Shown piece by piece: positions 1 to 7,734 of a stretch of 10,936 bases of DNA. Each line of letters begins with the position of its first letter. Position 1 is the first letter of the stretch. Source of the stretch: Lachnospiraceae bacterium (GTDB lineage Bacteria > Bacillota > Clostridia > Lachnospirales > Lachnospiraceae); the NCBI GenBank assembly GCA_900770225.1, contig CAAGJU010000393.1, positions 1 to 10,936 on the forward strand, read 5' to 3'. A program made the translations under genes and the position numbers. The notes under the pieces are model-generated. The model saw only the letters and a program-made list of their open reading frames with translations, had not been told where the DNA came from and did not search any database.

Positions 1-180
1 CGCCGCGATAGCCCGACGCAGTCGGGCTGGTATGAGGATGTAGCGCGATAGCGCGGAATCCGAATGACTGTAGCGACGCGGGAGCACGCAGTGCGAAGCG
101 GCGCGTGGACTTATTATACATGGCATAGTCCAGTCGCTGGAACGCAGTGCCAAACAATGCATGGATTTATCACAGATTAG
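1..180. repeat. GC-rich palindromic intergenic repeat region
   Basis: No convincing gene is seen here. The stretch holds short palindromes: an 8-bp perfect hairpin at 10-17/21-28 (AGCCCGAC, GCA loop, GTCGGGCT), GCGC-GATA-GCGC at 43-54, GCAC-GCA-GTGC at 85-95, and TCCAG-TCG-CTGGA at 128-140. A direct repeat with a period of 56 bp links 86-120 to 142-176; both start ACGCAGTGC and run on to GTGGACTTATTATACA or ATGGATTTATCACAGA. The first 48 bases are open in frame 1 and could be the last codons of an upstream gene ending at TAG 49-51, but the palindromic composition makes repeat DNA more likely. No convincing promoter for rqcH was found here. Confidence 0.55.
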
Positions 181-183
181 AGA

Positions 184-312
184 TACAGATGCTTCCAACC
201 CGCAACCATCCGCAGACGCCGGTGGTTAGTGAACCCGAGCGAAGCGAAGGGTGAGGTTACCACCGCTGCGTCGAGGACGAGCGAGAGCGCGTTGCGGGTG
301 GAAGCATCTGTA
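184..312. repeat. Nested inverted repeat (MITE/REP-like) in the rqcH leader
   Basis: The outer arms at 184-206 and 291-312 are complementary apart from one extra A in the left arm; the arm begins TACAGATGCTTCCA and ends CCCGCAAC. Inside, a second pair, 215-236 (GACGCCGGTGGTTAGTGAAC plus CC) and 249-272, also pairs imperfectly, with the apex loop GAGCGAAGCGAA at 237-248. The whole element could fold into a hairpin of about 129 nt in RNA, or a cruciform in DNA. It ends only 8 bp before the GAGG ribosome binding site (321-324) of rqcH, so any rqcH transcript starting upstream carries it in its leader. A related arm occurs at 10802-10823. The arms are seen directly; mobility or function is inference. 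Confidence 0.75.
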
Positions 313-332
313 TATATTGCGAGGTTTACTGA

Positions 333-2078
333 ATGGCTTTTGACGGTATAACCACAGCGGCTCTGTGCGATGAACTGAACCGGAAACTTGCCGGCGGACA
401 CATCGCGAAGATCATCCAGCCGGAGCCCTGTGAAATTATTCTTACGATAAAAAATAATGCGGCGCCCTGGCGCGTCCTTCTCTCAGCCGACGCCACGCTG
501 CCCCTCGCCTGCCTGATCACGGATCAGCGGACGGCTCCCATGACGGCACCGAATTTCTGCATGCTTTTGCGGAAACATCTCGCCGGCGGAAAGCTGATCG
601 ATGTGACACAGCCCTCACTGGAGAGGATCCTTGTCTTCCGTATCCGCCATAATGACGAACTCGGAGACAGCAGGGAATGGAAGCTTATCCTTGAACTCAT
701 GGGTAAGCACAGCAATCTGATTCTTGTGGATGACAAGGGTGTCATCACCGACGCCATCAAAAAGATCTCTTTCAATGTCAGCTCCGTACGCGAAGTTCTT
801 CCGGGCAGGACATATTTTATTCCACAGACCCAGGACAAGGCCGACCCTCTTACCCCGGTTGAGGAAGTTTTCCTCTCCTCCGTATTCAACGTGAGCAGGC
901 CTCTGTACAAGGCTCTCTATGAGAGCTTCACCGGCCTCTCTCCCGTCATGGCGGAAGAGATCTGTTACCGCGCCGGCGCCGACCCTGATGATGATGCGTC
1001 TCTGGCGGATGCCCCGCTGAAAACACATCTGTATCACGTATTTCAACTGATGATGGATGATGTCAGAAACAGGAATTTTCAGCCAGCGGTTTACATCCGC
1101 GACGGAGAACCCGTGGAATTCTCATGCCTTCCGCTGACCATGTTTCATCAGCTGGAAAGCCGCTCCTTTACCTCGGTATCCTCTCTGCTCACGGAATACT
1201 ATGCCGAGAAGGAACTGCGCACGCGGATCCGTCAGCGTTCTTCTGATCTCCGCCGAATTGTCAGTACGGCACTGGAGCGCAACGGCCGCACGCTTGCCCT
1301 TCAGGAAAAGCAGATGCATGACACGGAAAAAAAGGATAAATACCGCATTTACGGCGAGCTCCTCAACACGTACGGATACAACCTTGCACCTGATGCCAGA
1401 GAGCTGAAGGCCGTGAATTATTATACGAACGAACCTGTGACAGTTCCTCTGGATCCGCAGCTCACACCTTCGGAGAACGCGAAAAAATATTTTGACCGCT
1501 ATACCAGACTGAAACGAACGGCAGAGGCACTGACGGACAGGATCCGGAATACGGAGGAAGACGTACGTCATCTCGAGAGTATCGCGGAATCTCTGGACAC
1601 GGCGCGTGACGAAGCCGATCTGGATGAAATCCGGGCAGAGCTCGTCGAATACGGATATATCCGGAAAAACGGTGCCTCCGGGAAGAAGCGTTCCCGTAAG
1701 GCCCGCCCTCTCCACTTTATTTCCTCCGACGGCTTTGATATCTACGTGGGAAAGAACAACTACCAGAATGAGGATGTCACCTTTCACATAGCAAGACCGG
1801 ACGACTGGTGGTTTCACGCCAATGACATTCCCGGCTCTCATGTCATCGTGCGCGGGGAGGGAAAGGAACTGCCAGACCGCACGTTTGAGGAGGCCGGAAG
1901 GCTCGCGGCACATTTTTCCAAAGCCCATAACGCGCCGAAAGTCGAAATCGACTACACGCTGCGCAAGAATCTGAAAAAGCCGACGGGCGGCAGGCCGGGA
2001 TTTGTCGTTTACCACACCAATTATTCCATGATGGCCTCGACAGACATCTCCGGGATACGCGAGGCTGATGAGACCTGA
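333..2078 (+). CDS. rqcH: NFACT-family ribosome quality control protein RqcH (Rqc2 homologue)
   Basis: This 581-residue protein has the full architecture of bacterial NFACT proteins (RqcH, older names FbpA/PavA or fibronectin-binding protein). In Bacillus subtilis RqcH binds stalled 50S subunits carrying peptidyl-tRNA, recruits tRNA-Ala and adds C-terminal alanine tails that mark the peptide for proteolysis. The NFACT-N domain starts at residue 1 (MAFDGITT, then GGHIAKIIQP at 21-30) and includes ELMGKHSN at 121-128. A charged, probably coiled-coil middle covers about 285-425. The C-terminal NFACT-R domain runs from about 458 to 570, with DWWFHANDIPGSHVIVR at 491-507. The start at 333 has a GAGG site 8 bases upstream and matches the family N-terminus. 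The functionally important Asp-Arg pair (D97/R98 in B. subtilis) reads Glu97-Arg98 here. The older adhesin role is possible but less likely as the main function in a cytosolic protein without a signal peptide. Confidence 0.93.
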   Translation: MAFDGITTAALCDELNRKLAGGHIAKIIQPEPCEIILTIKNNAAPWRVLLSADATLPLACLITDQRTAPMTAPNFCMLLRKHLAGGKLIDVTQPSLERILVFRIRHNDELGDSREWKLILELMGKHSNLILVDDKGVITDAIKKISFNVSSVREVLPGRTYFIPQTQDKADPLTPVEEVFLSSVFNVSRPLYKALYESFTGLSPVMAEEICYRAGADPDDDASLADAPLKTHLYHVFQLMMDDVRNRNFQPAVYIRDGEPVEFSCLPLTMFHQLESRSFTSVSSLLTEYYAEKELRTRIRQRSSDLRRIVSTALERNGRTLALQEKQMHDTEKKDKYRIYGELLNTYGYNLAPDARELKAVNYYTNEPVTVPLDPQLTPSENAKKYFDRYTRLKRTAEALTDRIRNTEEDVRHLESIAESLDTARDEADLDEIRAELVEYGYIRKNGASGKKRSRKARPLHFISSDGFDIYVGKNNYQNEDVTFHIARPDDWWFHANDIPGSHVIVRGEGKELPDRTFEEAGRLAAHFSKAHNAPKVEIDYTLRKNLKKPTGGRPGFVVYHTNYSMMASTDISGIREADET

Positions 2079-2098
2079 AAACACAGAGATATGTGTAA

Positions 2099-2166
2099 CT
2101 GATAAAGCTCAGGTTCCCGTAGATACCAGAGGCTGTTAAAGCTCTGATTCCCGGGGATGCGCTAAA
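2099..2166 (+). repeat. Two imperfect 34-bp tandem units between rqcH and the ATPase gene
   Basis: Units start at 2099 and 2133 with CTGATAAAGCTC and CTGTTAAAGCTC; 21 of their first 26 positions agree. A third CTGATAAA begins in register at 2167, but the rest of that 34-bp stretch has diverged and holds the ATPase ribosome binding site. The 122-bp gap shows no strong terminator for rqcH and no clear promoter, so the ATPase may be read through from rqcH or from a promoter that does not match consensus. Function is unknown. Confidence 0.45.
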
Positions 2167-2200
2167 CTGATAAACATAAGTTACAAAAGGGGAGATTCTT

Positions 2201-4711
2201 ATGACAGAAATGAACAGACCGGAAACATCTGTGAAGGGCAGAGCCGCGTCGGGTTCAAAAGCCGGGCACAAAGGGAAAAAACGCCCGCAGAATCAGGAGC
2301 CCGTCAGACGCCGTATGAAACAGCGCTATACAGCTGATCCGGAGACCGGACTGACCTCTGAACAGGTGGCGGAATACAGGCACTGCGGATGGACAAATCG
2401 TGCGGTGGATCCACCGACGAAATCCGTAAGCGACATCATCAAGAGCAATACGCTGACATACTTCAACTTTATTTTTCTTCTGCTCGCTATCCTTCTGCTT
2501 ATGGTCGGCGCCTATCGGGACCTGACTTTCCTGCCTGTGATCATTGCCAACTCTCTGATCGGTATTGTTCAGGAGCTGAATGCGAAAAAGACGCTTGATA
2601 AGCTGACCATGCTCAATGCGCCAAAGGCACAGGTTGTCAGAAACGGCAAGACACGTACGATACCTTCAGAGCATCTCGTACTCGATGATATTGTCATCTT
2701 CCGGGCCGGCAATCAGATTCCCGCCGATGCTGTCGTCGTTGAGGGTACGGTGAAGGTCAACGAGGCACTCCTGACAGGTGAATCGGATGAAATCGAGAAA
2801 AAGCCCGGCAGTCAGCTGATGTCCGGTTCCTATATCGTCTCCGGTGTATGCAGGGCCAGACTCGACCGCGTCGGACCGGACTCTTACATCAACAAGCTGA
2901 CGAATCAGGCCAAAGCCTCCGGCGACAAAACAGAAGAATCTGAGATGATCCAGGATATCAACAAGATCGTCCTCTTCGCCGGTGTCGCTATCATTCCGAT
3001 CGGCATTCTTCTCATGTATCAGAGCCTCTGGGTCCAGGGGAATGCTATAGCAGACAGTGTACAGTCCATGGTTGCCGCTGTCATCGGCATGATTCCGGAA
3101 GGCCTGTACCTTCTATCCAGCGTTACGCTCGCCGTCAGCACGGCTAAACTGGCCTATAAAAAGGTTCTCGTCCATGATATGAAATGTATCGAAACGCTTG
3201 CGCGCGTCGATGTACTGCTCACTGATAAGACGGGAACGATCACCGAGAACAAAATGTATGTGCAGGATGTGATCCCGCTCGCTCCATTTGCTTCCAGCGA
3301 AGAGGCACGGGGTGAAAATGAGGAGGAGGCGCTCGAGGACCTTCTCTCCGATTTCGCCGCAGCTGAGGATGCGGATAACATCACAATGGCTGCCCTGAAG
3401 GAGCGCTTCAGCAGCGGCGACGCTGCCAGGGCGATCGGCCACACAGGCTTTTCTTCTCAGTTCAAATATTCAAGTGTCACATTTGCAGATGGCTCCTACG
3501 TTCTCGGTGCTCCGGAATTTCTTCTGAAGGATGATTTCGATCAGTACGCAGAAGAGATCAACGAACAGGGAAGCAAGGGTTTCCGTGTGCTTGTACTCGG
3601 CAGATATGCCGGCACGCCGACCGGCGATGCGCTCACCGAACGTGTCACGCCGTACTGCCTCGTTGTCATGGGGAATAAGATCCGTAAAGATGCGGACAAG
3701 ACCTTCCGTTTCTTCGACCGCCAGGGTGTCACTGTCAAAGTAATCTCCGGTGATAATCCGGTCACGGTATCGGAAGTCGCCCGGCAGGCCGGCATCGCCA
3801 ATCCGGATCTGTACGTGGACTGCTCTACCCTGAAGACAAAGCAGGATATTGCCGCCGCCGTGCAGAAATACACGGTGTTCGGGCGCGTGACGCCTGACCA
3901 GAAACGTGAGTTTGTCCGCGCTCTCCAGAATCAGGGACATAAGGTTGCCATGACCGGCGATGGTGTCAATGATGTGCTGGCTCTGAAAGATGCTGACTGC
4001 TCCATCGCGATGGCCGCCGGATCGGAGGCCGCTGTACAGGCATCGCAGCTTGTGCTGCTCGACAATGATTTTTCGCACATGCCTGAGGTCGTACAGGAAG
4101 GCCGGCAGGTCGTAAACAACATGGAGCGGTCAGGCTGCCTGTTCCTCGTGAAAAATATCTTTTCACTGTTGCTGGCTGTGTTTTCCATTATCAGCGGATT
4201 CACCTATCCGCTCCGCGCCTCACAGATCTCGCTGATCAGTGCTTTTACGATCGGCGTGCCCGGCTTCTTTATGTCGCAGCTGCCGAATACGAACCGCATC
4301 ACAGGACATTTCCTCGGAAATATCATCCGGCGTGCACTGCCGGCAGCTATCACGGATTTCGTCGTCATAGCTTCCCTGGTCATTTTCGGCGAGGCCTTCG
4401 ATGTGAGCTCCATCGATATCTCTACGGCCAGTGCGATCCTGATGGCCATCGTAGGATTCATGATCCTGTATCATATCGTGAAGCCGATGGATAAATACCG
4501 CTGGGCTATCCTCTGGGGATGCGTCGGATGCATGATCTTCTGCATGATCTTCATGCGTAATCTGTTTGGCATTACCGGAATGTCCACACGATGCATCATG
4601 CTGTTTGTGGTATTCTCGATCACAACCGAACCGATCCTGCGCTATCTCATCAAATTCCAGGGGTGGATCGGATACATTATCGGGAAGCTGCGCAGAGGCC
4701 ACGACAGATAA
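2201..4711 (+). CDS. P-type cation-transporting ATPase, Exp7-like subfamily
   Basis: This 836-residue membrane pump couples ATP hydrolysis to cation movement through a phospho-aspartate intermediate. Visible motifs in order: TGES at 192-195 (actuator domain), PEGL at 299-302 in the fourth membrane segment, DKTGT at 342-346 with phosphorylated Asp342, LGAPEFLL at 435-442 in the nucleotide-binding domain, SGDNP at 516-520 and MTGDGVND at 584-591 (hinge and magnesium site). About ten membrane segments are predicted: four before the catalytic core (about 85-125 and 256-310) and six after it (650-812). There is no CPC motif and no heavy-metal-binding domain, so it is not a copper or zinc pump. It resembles the poorly characterised group typified by pneumococcal Exp7, distantly related to calcium pumps; the ion is not known. 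The start is backed by an AGGGGAG site 7-8 bases upstream. The first 40 or so residues are a Lys/Arg-rich tail before the conserved GLTSEQVAEY at 50-59. Confidence 0.92.
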   Translation: MTEMNRPETSVKGRAASGSKAGHKGKKRPQNQEPVRRRMKQRYTADPETGLTSEQVAEYRHCGWTNRAVDPPTKSVSDIIKSNTLTYFNFIFLLLAILLLMVGAYRDLTFLPVIIANSLIGIVQELNAKKTLDKLTMLNAPKAQVVRNGKTRTIPSEHLVLDDIVIFRAGNQIPADAVVVEGTVKVNEALLTGESDEIEKKPGSQLMSGSYIVSGVCRARLDRVGPDSYINKLTNQAKASGDKTEESEMIQDINKIVLFAGVAIIPIGILLMYQSLWVQGNAIADSVQSMVAAVIGMIPEGLYLLSSVTLAVSTAKLAYKKVLVHDMKCIETLARVDVLLTDKTGTITENKMYVQDVIPLAPFASSEEARGENEEEALEDLLSDFAAAEDADNITMAALKERFSSGDAARAIGHTGFSSQFKYSSVTFADGSYVLGAPEFLLKDDFDQYAEEINEQGSKGFRVLVLGRYAGTPTGDALTERVTPYCLVVMGNKIRKDADKTFRFFDRQGVTVKVISGDNPVTVSEVARQAGIANPDLYVDCSTLKTKQDIAAAVQKYTVFGRVTPDQKREFVRALQNQGHKVAMTGDGVNDVLALKDADCSIAMAAGSEAAVQASQLVLLDNDFSHMPEVVQEGRQVVNNMERSGCLFLVKNIFSLLLAVFSIISGFTYPLRASQISLISAFTIGVPGFFMSQLPNTNRITGHFLGNIIRRALPAAITDFVVIASLVIFGEAFDVSSIDISTASAILMAIVGFMILYHIVKPMDKYRWAILWGCVGCMIFCMIFMRNLFGITGMSTRCIMLFVVFSITTEPILRYLIKFQGWIGYIIGKLRRGHDR

Positions 4712-4815
4712 GTTTGCGACGAAAAACGCAGAGTTCGCCGCTCATCTGTGGAAGCTGCCATGCGGCTGAGCCTGTAAACAGAGGACTCAACAATATAATA
4801 TAGTTCGACGGATAA

Positions 4816-4859
4816 AGCAGGCGGCCTGCAAACCCTGAGGGGTATGCAGGCCGCCTGCT
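4816..4859 (+). terminator. Rho-independent terminator between convergent genes
   Basis: Perfect 15-bp inverted repeat at 4816-4830 and 4845-4859 (AGCAGGCGGCCTGCA and its complement). The 14-nt loop can form a further 4-bp stem (ACCC with GGGT). On the + strand it is followed by a T-rich stretch at about 4861-4884 with a TTTTT run, suiting termination of the ATPase transcript. On the - strand only a short TTTA follows the hairpin, so termination of the operon ending at 4918 is plausible but weaker. Confidence 0.85.
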
Positions 4860-4917
4860 ATTCTGGTTATTTATTATTTTTATTCGAACATGAATGCCCA
4901 AACGGCGTTACATCCAG

Positions 4918-6330
4918 TCAGGCAGGATAGGATTTGGTATCCTTGTCTCCCTTGGACGCATCTACGCCGGTCTGCTGTGCATCACGATACTTGAAGTAGT
5001 CGACAGCAACCTGCGGGAACAGTGCATAGGAAAGCGTATCCTCGTCCTGCTGCTTGTAAGGAGCAACCTCTTTCTCGAACTCCGGAAGACCGGGCTTCAG
5101 ATCATCTGCCGGACGATAGGTGATCGGCTTCTCGTCACCCAGTGCCTTCTTCTGCAGCTCCGGATTAACAGGATCTGTTGTCTTGCCGTACTTGCCGGCC
5201 AGTACATCCTTCGTCTGCTGTGTGATCATCTTGTAGCGCTCACCCATAACAACGTTGAACACTGCCTGTGTGCCGACGATCTGAGAGGAAGGTGTAACGA
5301 GCGGAGGATTTCCGAGATCTTTGCGGACATTCGGAACCTCTTCGAGAACCTCGTAGAACTTATCCTCTGCGTGCTGCTGCTTCAGCTGACTGGTCAGGTT
5401 GGAAAGCATGCCGCCAGGTACCTGATATACAAGGGTCTTGATGTTAACGCCAAGGTTCTTCGGGTTCATCAGGCCATTCTCCAGGCACTCATCTCTGTAC
5501 GGACGGAAGTAATCAGCAATCTCCTCAAGGAGCTTCATATCAAATCCGGTGTCGTACGGTGTACCCTGGAAGGTCTTGACCATAACTTCGGTTGCCGGCT
5601 GAGATGTACCGAGAGCAAACGGGCTCATGGCGGTATCGATGATATCAACACCGGCCTCTACAGCCTTCAGATAGGTCATGGATGCAACACCTGAGGTGTA
5701 ATGCGTATGCAGCTCGATCGGAAGATCGGTAACCTCTTTCAGAGCACCGATCAGCTTCGGAGCCTCGTAAGGAAGAAGAAGTCCGGCCATATCCTTGATG
5801 CAGATGGAATCAGCGCCCATCTCCTCAATGCCCTTTGCCTTCTCTTTCCAGTAATCCAGTGTATAGGAATCGCCCAGTGTATAGGACAGGGCTACCTGTG
5901 CGTGGCCGCCTTCCTTCTTGGTTGCCTTTACAGCGGTCTCCAGGTTTCTGAGATCATTCATGCAGTCGAAGATACGAATGATATCAATACCATTCGCAAT
6001 GGACTTCTGAACGAAGTACTCAACGACATCATCCGGATACGGGTTGTATCCGAGAATATTCTGTCCACGGAAAAGCATCTGCAGCTTTGTGTTCTTGAAT
6101 CCGTCACGAAGTTTTCTCAGACGATCCCACGGATCCTCATGCAGGAAACGGAGGCAGGCATCAAATGTAGCACCGCCCCAGCATTCTACAGCATTGTATC
6201 CGACTTTATCCAGTTTATCGACAATGGGAAGCATCTCGGATGTGGGCATACGGGTCGCGATCAGCGACTGATGCGCATCACGGAGAATAGTTTCCGTAAT
6301 TTTTACAGGCTTTTTTGTCACTTCAGCCAT
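4918..6330 (-). CDS. oadA: Oxaloacetate decarboxylase alpha / transcarboxylase 5S-like carboxyltransferase (no biotin domain)
   Basis: This 470-residue protein is the carboxyltransferase that moves a carboxyl group between oxaloacetate (giving pyruvate) and biotin. It has the HMGL-like TIM barrel: TETILRDAHQSL at 12-23 with metal ligand Asp18, ATRMPT at 25-30, CIKDMAG at 177-183 with the catalytic Lys179 that is carbamylated in this family, and ELHTHYTSG at 206-214 with metal ligands His208 and His210. The conserved carboxylase C-terminal domain follows (KTLVYQVPGGMLSNL at 298-312; ALFPQVAVDYF at 436-446). Full-length OadA is about 590 residues and ends in a biotinyl domain; this one stops before it, as do transcarboxylase 5S and some PycB proteins. 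The separate biotin carrier of the operon presumably serves it. It is the last gene of the operon; an AGGAGG site (6338-6343) lies 7 bases before the start. It could instead be named pyruvate carboxylase subunit B, but no biotin carboxylase subunit is nearby. Confidence 0.92.
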   Translation of the reverse strand: MAEVTKKPVKITETILRDAHQSLIATRMPTSEMLPIVDKLDKVGYNAVECWGGATFDACLRFLHEDPWDRLRKLRDGFKNTKLQMLFRGQNILGYNPYPDDVVEYFVQKSIANGIDIIRIFDCMNDLRNLETAVKATKKEGGHAQVALSYTLGDSYTLDYWKEKAKGIEEMGADSICIKDMAGLLLPYEAPKLIGALKEVTDLPIELHTHYTSGVASMTYLKAVEAGVDIIDTAMSPFALGTSQPATEVMVKTFQGTPYDTGFDMKLLEEIADYFRPYRDECLENGLMNPKNLGVNIKTLVYQVPGGMLSNLTSQLKQQHAEDKFYEVLEEVPNVRKDLGNPPLVTPSSQIVGTQAVFNVVMGERYKMITQQTKDVLAGKYGKTTDPVNPELQKKALGDEKPITYRPADDLKPGLPEFEKEVAPYKQQDEDTLSYALFPQVAVDYFKYRDAQQTGVDASKGDKDTKSYPA

Positions 6331-6546
6331 GATTTATCCTCCTAAATTGAAGTCGTCATCCGGCCTGCCGTCTGCTATGCACGGCATTTCGGCAGGCAGG
6401 GATCACGCTTTCGTGTTTGCGTTGATTTCAGAACTCTGCTCCGCAGAGCGGATGATTCACATTTTCCGCTCTGCCAGCCGCGGACCCGGCTGCAGTTATG
6501 ATATGATACCGGCCCGGGGTTCCGCGATGATACGGCGTACAGCCGC
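6331..6546 (-). other. Structured 216-bp intra-operon spacer with three stem-loops
   Basis: Non-coding gap between oadB and oadA. Reading along the transcript (- strand), it holds three successive inverted repeats. The first pairs 6521-6526 plus 6517-6519 with 6479-6487 (CGCGGA-CCC type stem, one bulged base). The second pairs 6465-6474 with 6443-6452 (10 bp, GCAGAGCGGA). The third pairs 6390-6397 with 6363-6370 (8 bp, GCCTGCCG). A competing hairpin, 6434-6439 with 6443-6448, shares bases with the second. None has a U-run after it, so they do not look like intrinsic terminators. mRNA stabilising or processing elements that adjust oadA dosage are the likeliest role, by inference. The AGGAGG of oadA lies at the end. 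Confidence 0.6.
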
Positions 6547-7701
6547 TTATGAAATTCCGTATACAGCCATGAACGTTCCGGCCGCAACAGCTGTACCGAT
6601 AACGCCGGCAACGTTAGGACCCATGGCATGCATCAGCAGGAAGTTCGTAGGATCCGACTCGGAGCCCACTTTCTGCGACACACGGGCAGCCATGGGAACG
6701 GCAGAAACACCTGCGGAACCTATCAGCGGATTGATCTTGCCATGTGTCAGTATACACATGAGTTTGCCCAACAGGACACCTCCGGCTGTACCGAAGATAA
6801 AGGCTACCAGTCCGAGAACCACGATGAGAAGCGTCTGGACATTCAGGAATGCTTCTGCAGAGGTCGTAGCTCCTACGGAGGTTCCGAGAAGGATAACGAC
6901 GATGTACATCATGGCATTGGATGCAGTCTCCTGCAGCTGCTTGACAACGCCGCACTCACGGAACAGGTTACCGAGCATCAGCATGCCGACAAGCGGAGCC
7001 GTCGTCGGGAGAATCATGCAGACAACGATCGTAATGATGATCGGGAAGAGAATCTTCTCCAGCTTGGATACCGGACGGAGCTGATCCATATGGATCTTGC
7101 GCTCTTTCTCAGAAGTAAGAGCTTTCATAACCGGCGGCTGAATGATCGGAACGAGCGACATATAGGAGTAAGCCGCCACGGCGATCGGTCCCATCAGAGC
7201 CGTCTGACCGAGTTTTCCGGCGAGGAAGATACTGGTAGGTCCGTCGGCGCCACCGATAATGGAAATGGCTGCGGCTGCCTTGCCGTTGAAGCCAAAAGCA
7301 ATGGCAAGGAAGTAAGCAACGTAAATTCCCAGCTGTGCTGCCGCGCCGAGCAGGAATGAGATCGGGTTTGCGATGAGCGGTCCGAAATCCGTCATGGCTC
7401 CTACACCCATGAAGATCAGTGACGGAAGCACTGACCATCCATCGAGCTGGAAGAAATACCAGAGCAGTCCGCCGGCATGGGAAATACCCGCCGCATCTAC
7501 AGAGGGCGCTGACATAATATCCGGATAAATATTTACCAGGATCATACCGAAAGCGATCGGTACGAGGAGCAGCGGTTCGAAATCATGAGCGATCGCCAGA
7601 TAAAGGAAGATACATCCGATGGCGATCATCAGCACATTGCCCCATGACATGCTGGCAAAGGCTGTCTGATGAATCAGATTGTTTAAGGTTTCAGCTATCA
7701 T
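6547..7701 (-). CDS. oadB: Sodium ion-translocating decarboxylase beta subunit (OadB/MmdB/GcdB family)
   Basis: This 384-residue integral membrane protein decarboxylates carboxybiotin and uses the released energy to export sodium ions. It is rich in hydrophobic segments along its whole length. Family hallmarks include MGVGAMTDFGPLIANP at 98-113, GGADGPTSIFLAGKL at 150-164 with Asp153 (equivalent to the essential Asp203 of Klebsiella OadB) and MHAMGPNVAGVIGTAVAAG at 357-375 with Asn363 in the second conserved re-entrant region. Length agrees with the compact OadB forms of Gram-positive bacteria. It starts 33 bp after the biotin carrier stop, with GGAGG 7 bases before ATG. Its substrate, carboxybiotin, is the same whichever carboxyltransferase loads the carrier, so its sequence does not tell an oxaloacetate pump from a methylmalonyl-CoA or glutaconyl-CoA pump. 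Confidence 0.95.
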   Translation of the reverse strand: MIAETLNNLIHQTAFASMSWGNVLMIAIGCIFLYLAIAHDFEPLLLVPIAFGMILVNIYPDIMSAPSVDAAGISHAGGLLWYFFQLDGWSVLPSLIFMGVGAMTDFGPLIANPISFLLGAAAQLGIYVAYFLAIAFGFNGKAAAAISIIGGADGPTSIFLAGKLGQTALMGPIAVAAYSYMSLVPIIQPPVMKALTSEKERKIHMDQLRPVSKLEKILFPIIITIVVCMILPTTAPLVGMLMLGNLFRECGVVKQLQETASNAMMYIVVILLGTSVGATTSAEAFLNVQTLLIVVLGLVAFIFGTAGGVLLGKLMCILTHGKINPLIGSAGVSAVPMAARVSQKVGSESDPTNFLLMHAMGPNVAGVIGTAVAAGTFMAVYGIS

Positions 7702-7734
7702 TTTTTATCCTCCAGAAAGTAAGGTTTTCCGGCA

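Noticed and set aside
1..51. C-terminal end of an upstream gene (frame 1, 16 codons then TAG)
   Set aside because: It is too short to recognise and overlaps perfect palindromes of the repeat region; sequence to the left would be needed.
1..312. CRISPR array
   Set aside because: The repeats are palindromic, few, unequal in spacing and degenerate; there are no regular unique spacers or cas genes.
292..318. Possible rqcH promoter TTGCGG ... TATATT
   Set aside because: The spacing is only 15 bp, the -35 match is poor and lies in the repeat arm, and the start point would fall in the ribosome binding site.
4894..5694. 266-codon open frame on the + strand opposite oadA, and the following frame at 5701-6345
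   Set aside because: Both are antisense to a strongly conserved carboxyltransferase and show no domain; codon bias explains the open frames.
6434..6474. Attenuator/terminator in the oadB-oadA spacer
   Set aside because: Alternative hairpins exist, but neither is followed by a U-run on the transcribed strand and no leader peptide is evident.
6329..7084. 251-codon + strand frame spanning the oadA-oadB spacer
   Set aside because: Most of it is antisense to oadB and the rest runs through stem-loops; the translation has no family features.
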